Positions 38,759-39,273 of a stretch of 39,273 nucleotides of DNA are shown piece by piece. A program made the position numbers and the translations under genes. How positions within the stretch are numbered: position 1 is the first letter of the stretch; every line of letters starts with the position of its first letter. The notes below the pieces were generated by a model that saw nothing but the letters and a program-made list of their open reading frames with translations, ran no database searches and was not told the DNA's origin. This DNA comes from CAZOOA01 sp964581355 (GTDB lineage Bacteria > Bacillota > Dethiobacteria > DTU022 > UBA8154): contig CAZOOA010000022.1 in NCBI GenBank assembly GCA_964581355.1, positions 1 to 39,273 on the forward strand, written 5' to 3'.

Positions 38759-38797
38759 TTAAAACTCCATTTTCATTACTAAAGATAGGAGGTAGCG

Positions 38798-39273
38798 ATG
38801 GAATTCGAACAGGAACATTCCCTGGAAGTGCTGCTGACAGAGGAAGAGATATCTACCCAGGTACGTCGTTTAGGAGAAGAAATATCCCGGGATTATGCCG
38901 GAGTTGATGATCTGGTTATTGTTACAGTGCTGCGAGGCAGTGTGTACTTTGCGGTAGACTTGACCCGCTGTTTAAGCGTGCCCTTTACCCTCGATTTTAT
39001 TGGTATTAACAAGTACGGAAACCAGTCAGATTCCCTGGGAGGGATCGTCCGTATTACCAAGGATCTGGATGTCAATATTGCCGGCAAGAATGTGCTGTTG
39101 CTGGAAGATATTGTTGATACCGGGCTCACGCTGAATTACCTGTTGAAAAATTTACGGACTCGAAATCCTTTAAGCTTGCGTGTCTGTATTTTTGTTGACA
39201 TGCCTGCAAGGCGCATTGTAGATGTTCCAGTAGACTACCGGGGAGTGGAAATGCAGGATGTTTTTGTTGTAGG
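38798..39273 (+). CDS. hpt: Hypoxanthine phosphoribosyltransferase, 5' part (3' end outside window)
   Basis: The frame is open to the window end; 158 of about 175-180 residues are present. The PRPP-binding motif is VLLLEDIVDTGLTLNYL; others are VIVTVLRGSVYFAVDLTR (phosphate-binding) and DFIGINKYGNQSDSLGGIVRITKDL (flexible loop). It salvages hypoxanthine and guanine to IMP and GMP. AGGAGG lies six bases before ATG. It sits 39 bp after the structured RNA, so the RNA is either its leader or an independent transcript. In many Firmicutes hpt lies between tilS and ftsH; neither is visible upstream. Confidence 0.95.
   Translation, partial: MEFEQEHSLEVLLTEEEISTQVRRLGEEISRDYAGVDDLVIVTVLRGSVYFAVDLTRCLSVPFTLDFIGINKYGNQSDSLGGIVRITKDLDVNIAGKNVLLLEDIVDTGLTLNYLLKNLRTRNPLSLRVCIFVDMPARRIVDVPVDYRGVEMQDVFVV

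Overview
The window looks like a chromosomal segment of a low- to mid-GC Gram-positive anaerobe of the class Clostridia. Supporting signs are strong AGGAGG ribosome sites with frequent TTG and GTG starts, consensus sigma-A promoters, several exported proteins with copper-amine-oxidase-type N-terminal (stalk/wall) domains, an LCP/TagA wall-polymer pair, orphan STAS proteins, 2-hydroxyacyl-CoA dehydratase-type activases, rubredoxin and ferredoxin-like proteins. A glycine betaine importer fits a salt- or alkali-adapted member. Species assignment is not possible from the sequence alone.

Layout. 1-7350: the end of an FAD-dependent oxidoreductase, a small amphi-Trp protein, an exported S41/PDZ protease, a multidomain exported CAP protein, then an LCP ligase and a TagA-type glycosyltransferase (cell envelope). 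7356-11399: convergent isopropylmalate/isocitrate-type dehydrogenase, a DUF134 DNA-binding protein, aspartate kinase with a structured leader, and pyrE. 11510-15119: a 51-aa protein, an exported leucine-rich-repeat protein, an orphan STAS protein, an alpha/beta hydrolase, and a 55-aa protein with four CxxC motifs. 15437-18847: glycine betaine ABC importer (ATPase, permease, lipoprotein) behind a consensus promoter and a ~330-nt structured leader with a terminator-like hairpin. 19108-21399: a palindromic repeat element, then an operon of two DUF1538 membrane proteins and a tandem P-II-like protein carrying two CxxC pairs. 21765-25622: Fe-S protein, second STAS protein, a second repeat copy, CCA-adding enzyme and a small membrane-anchored protein.

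25700-26746 holds a VapC-type toxin-antitoxin pair trapped between an intact tRNA-Pro(CGG) and a partial copy of that tRNA with its terminator, which looks like a tiny tRNA-targeted insertion. 26903-30234 encodes a split acyl-CoA dehydratase activase system (DUF2229 protein, activase, second DUF2229-like protein). 30331-33486: an XRE regulator, a second HTH regulator, an unassigned protein sometimes labelled quinate dehydrogenase, and a protein resembling cyanobacterial acyl-ACP reductase. 33528-35805: greA-lysS. 35986-39273: a possible metal-dependent hydrolase, rubredoxin, a cytidylate-kinase-like protein fused to a PD-(D/E)xK-like domain, and the 5' part of hpt.

The most unusual content is non-coding. 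A ~260-nt minus-strand RNA (about 37058-37321) has a perfect sigma-A promoter, a closing helix and two crossing helices. A ~220-nt plus-strand RNA (38539-38758) has at least seven perfect helices and sits just upstream of hpt; from memory it resembles the raiA motif. These, the betaine leader, the tRNA-bounded toxin-antitoxin unit, the DUF1538/P-II operon and the acyl-ACP-reductase-like cluster are the best places to look for new biology.
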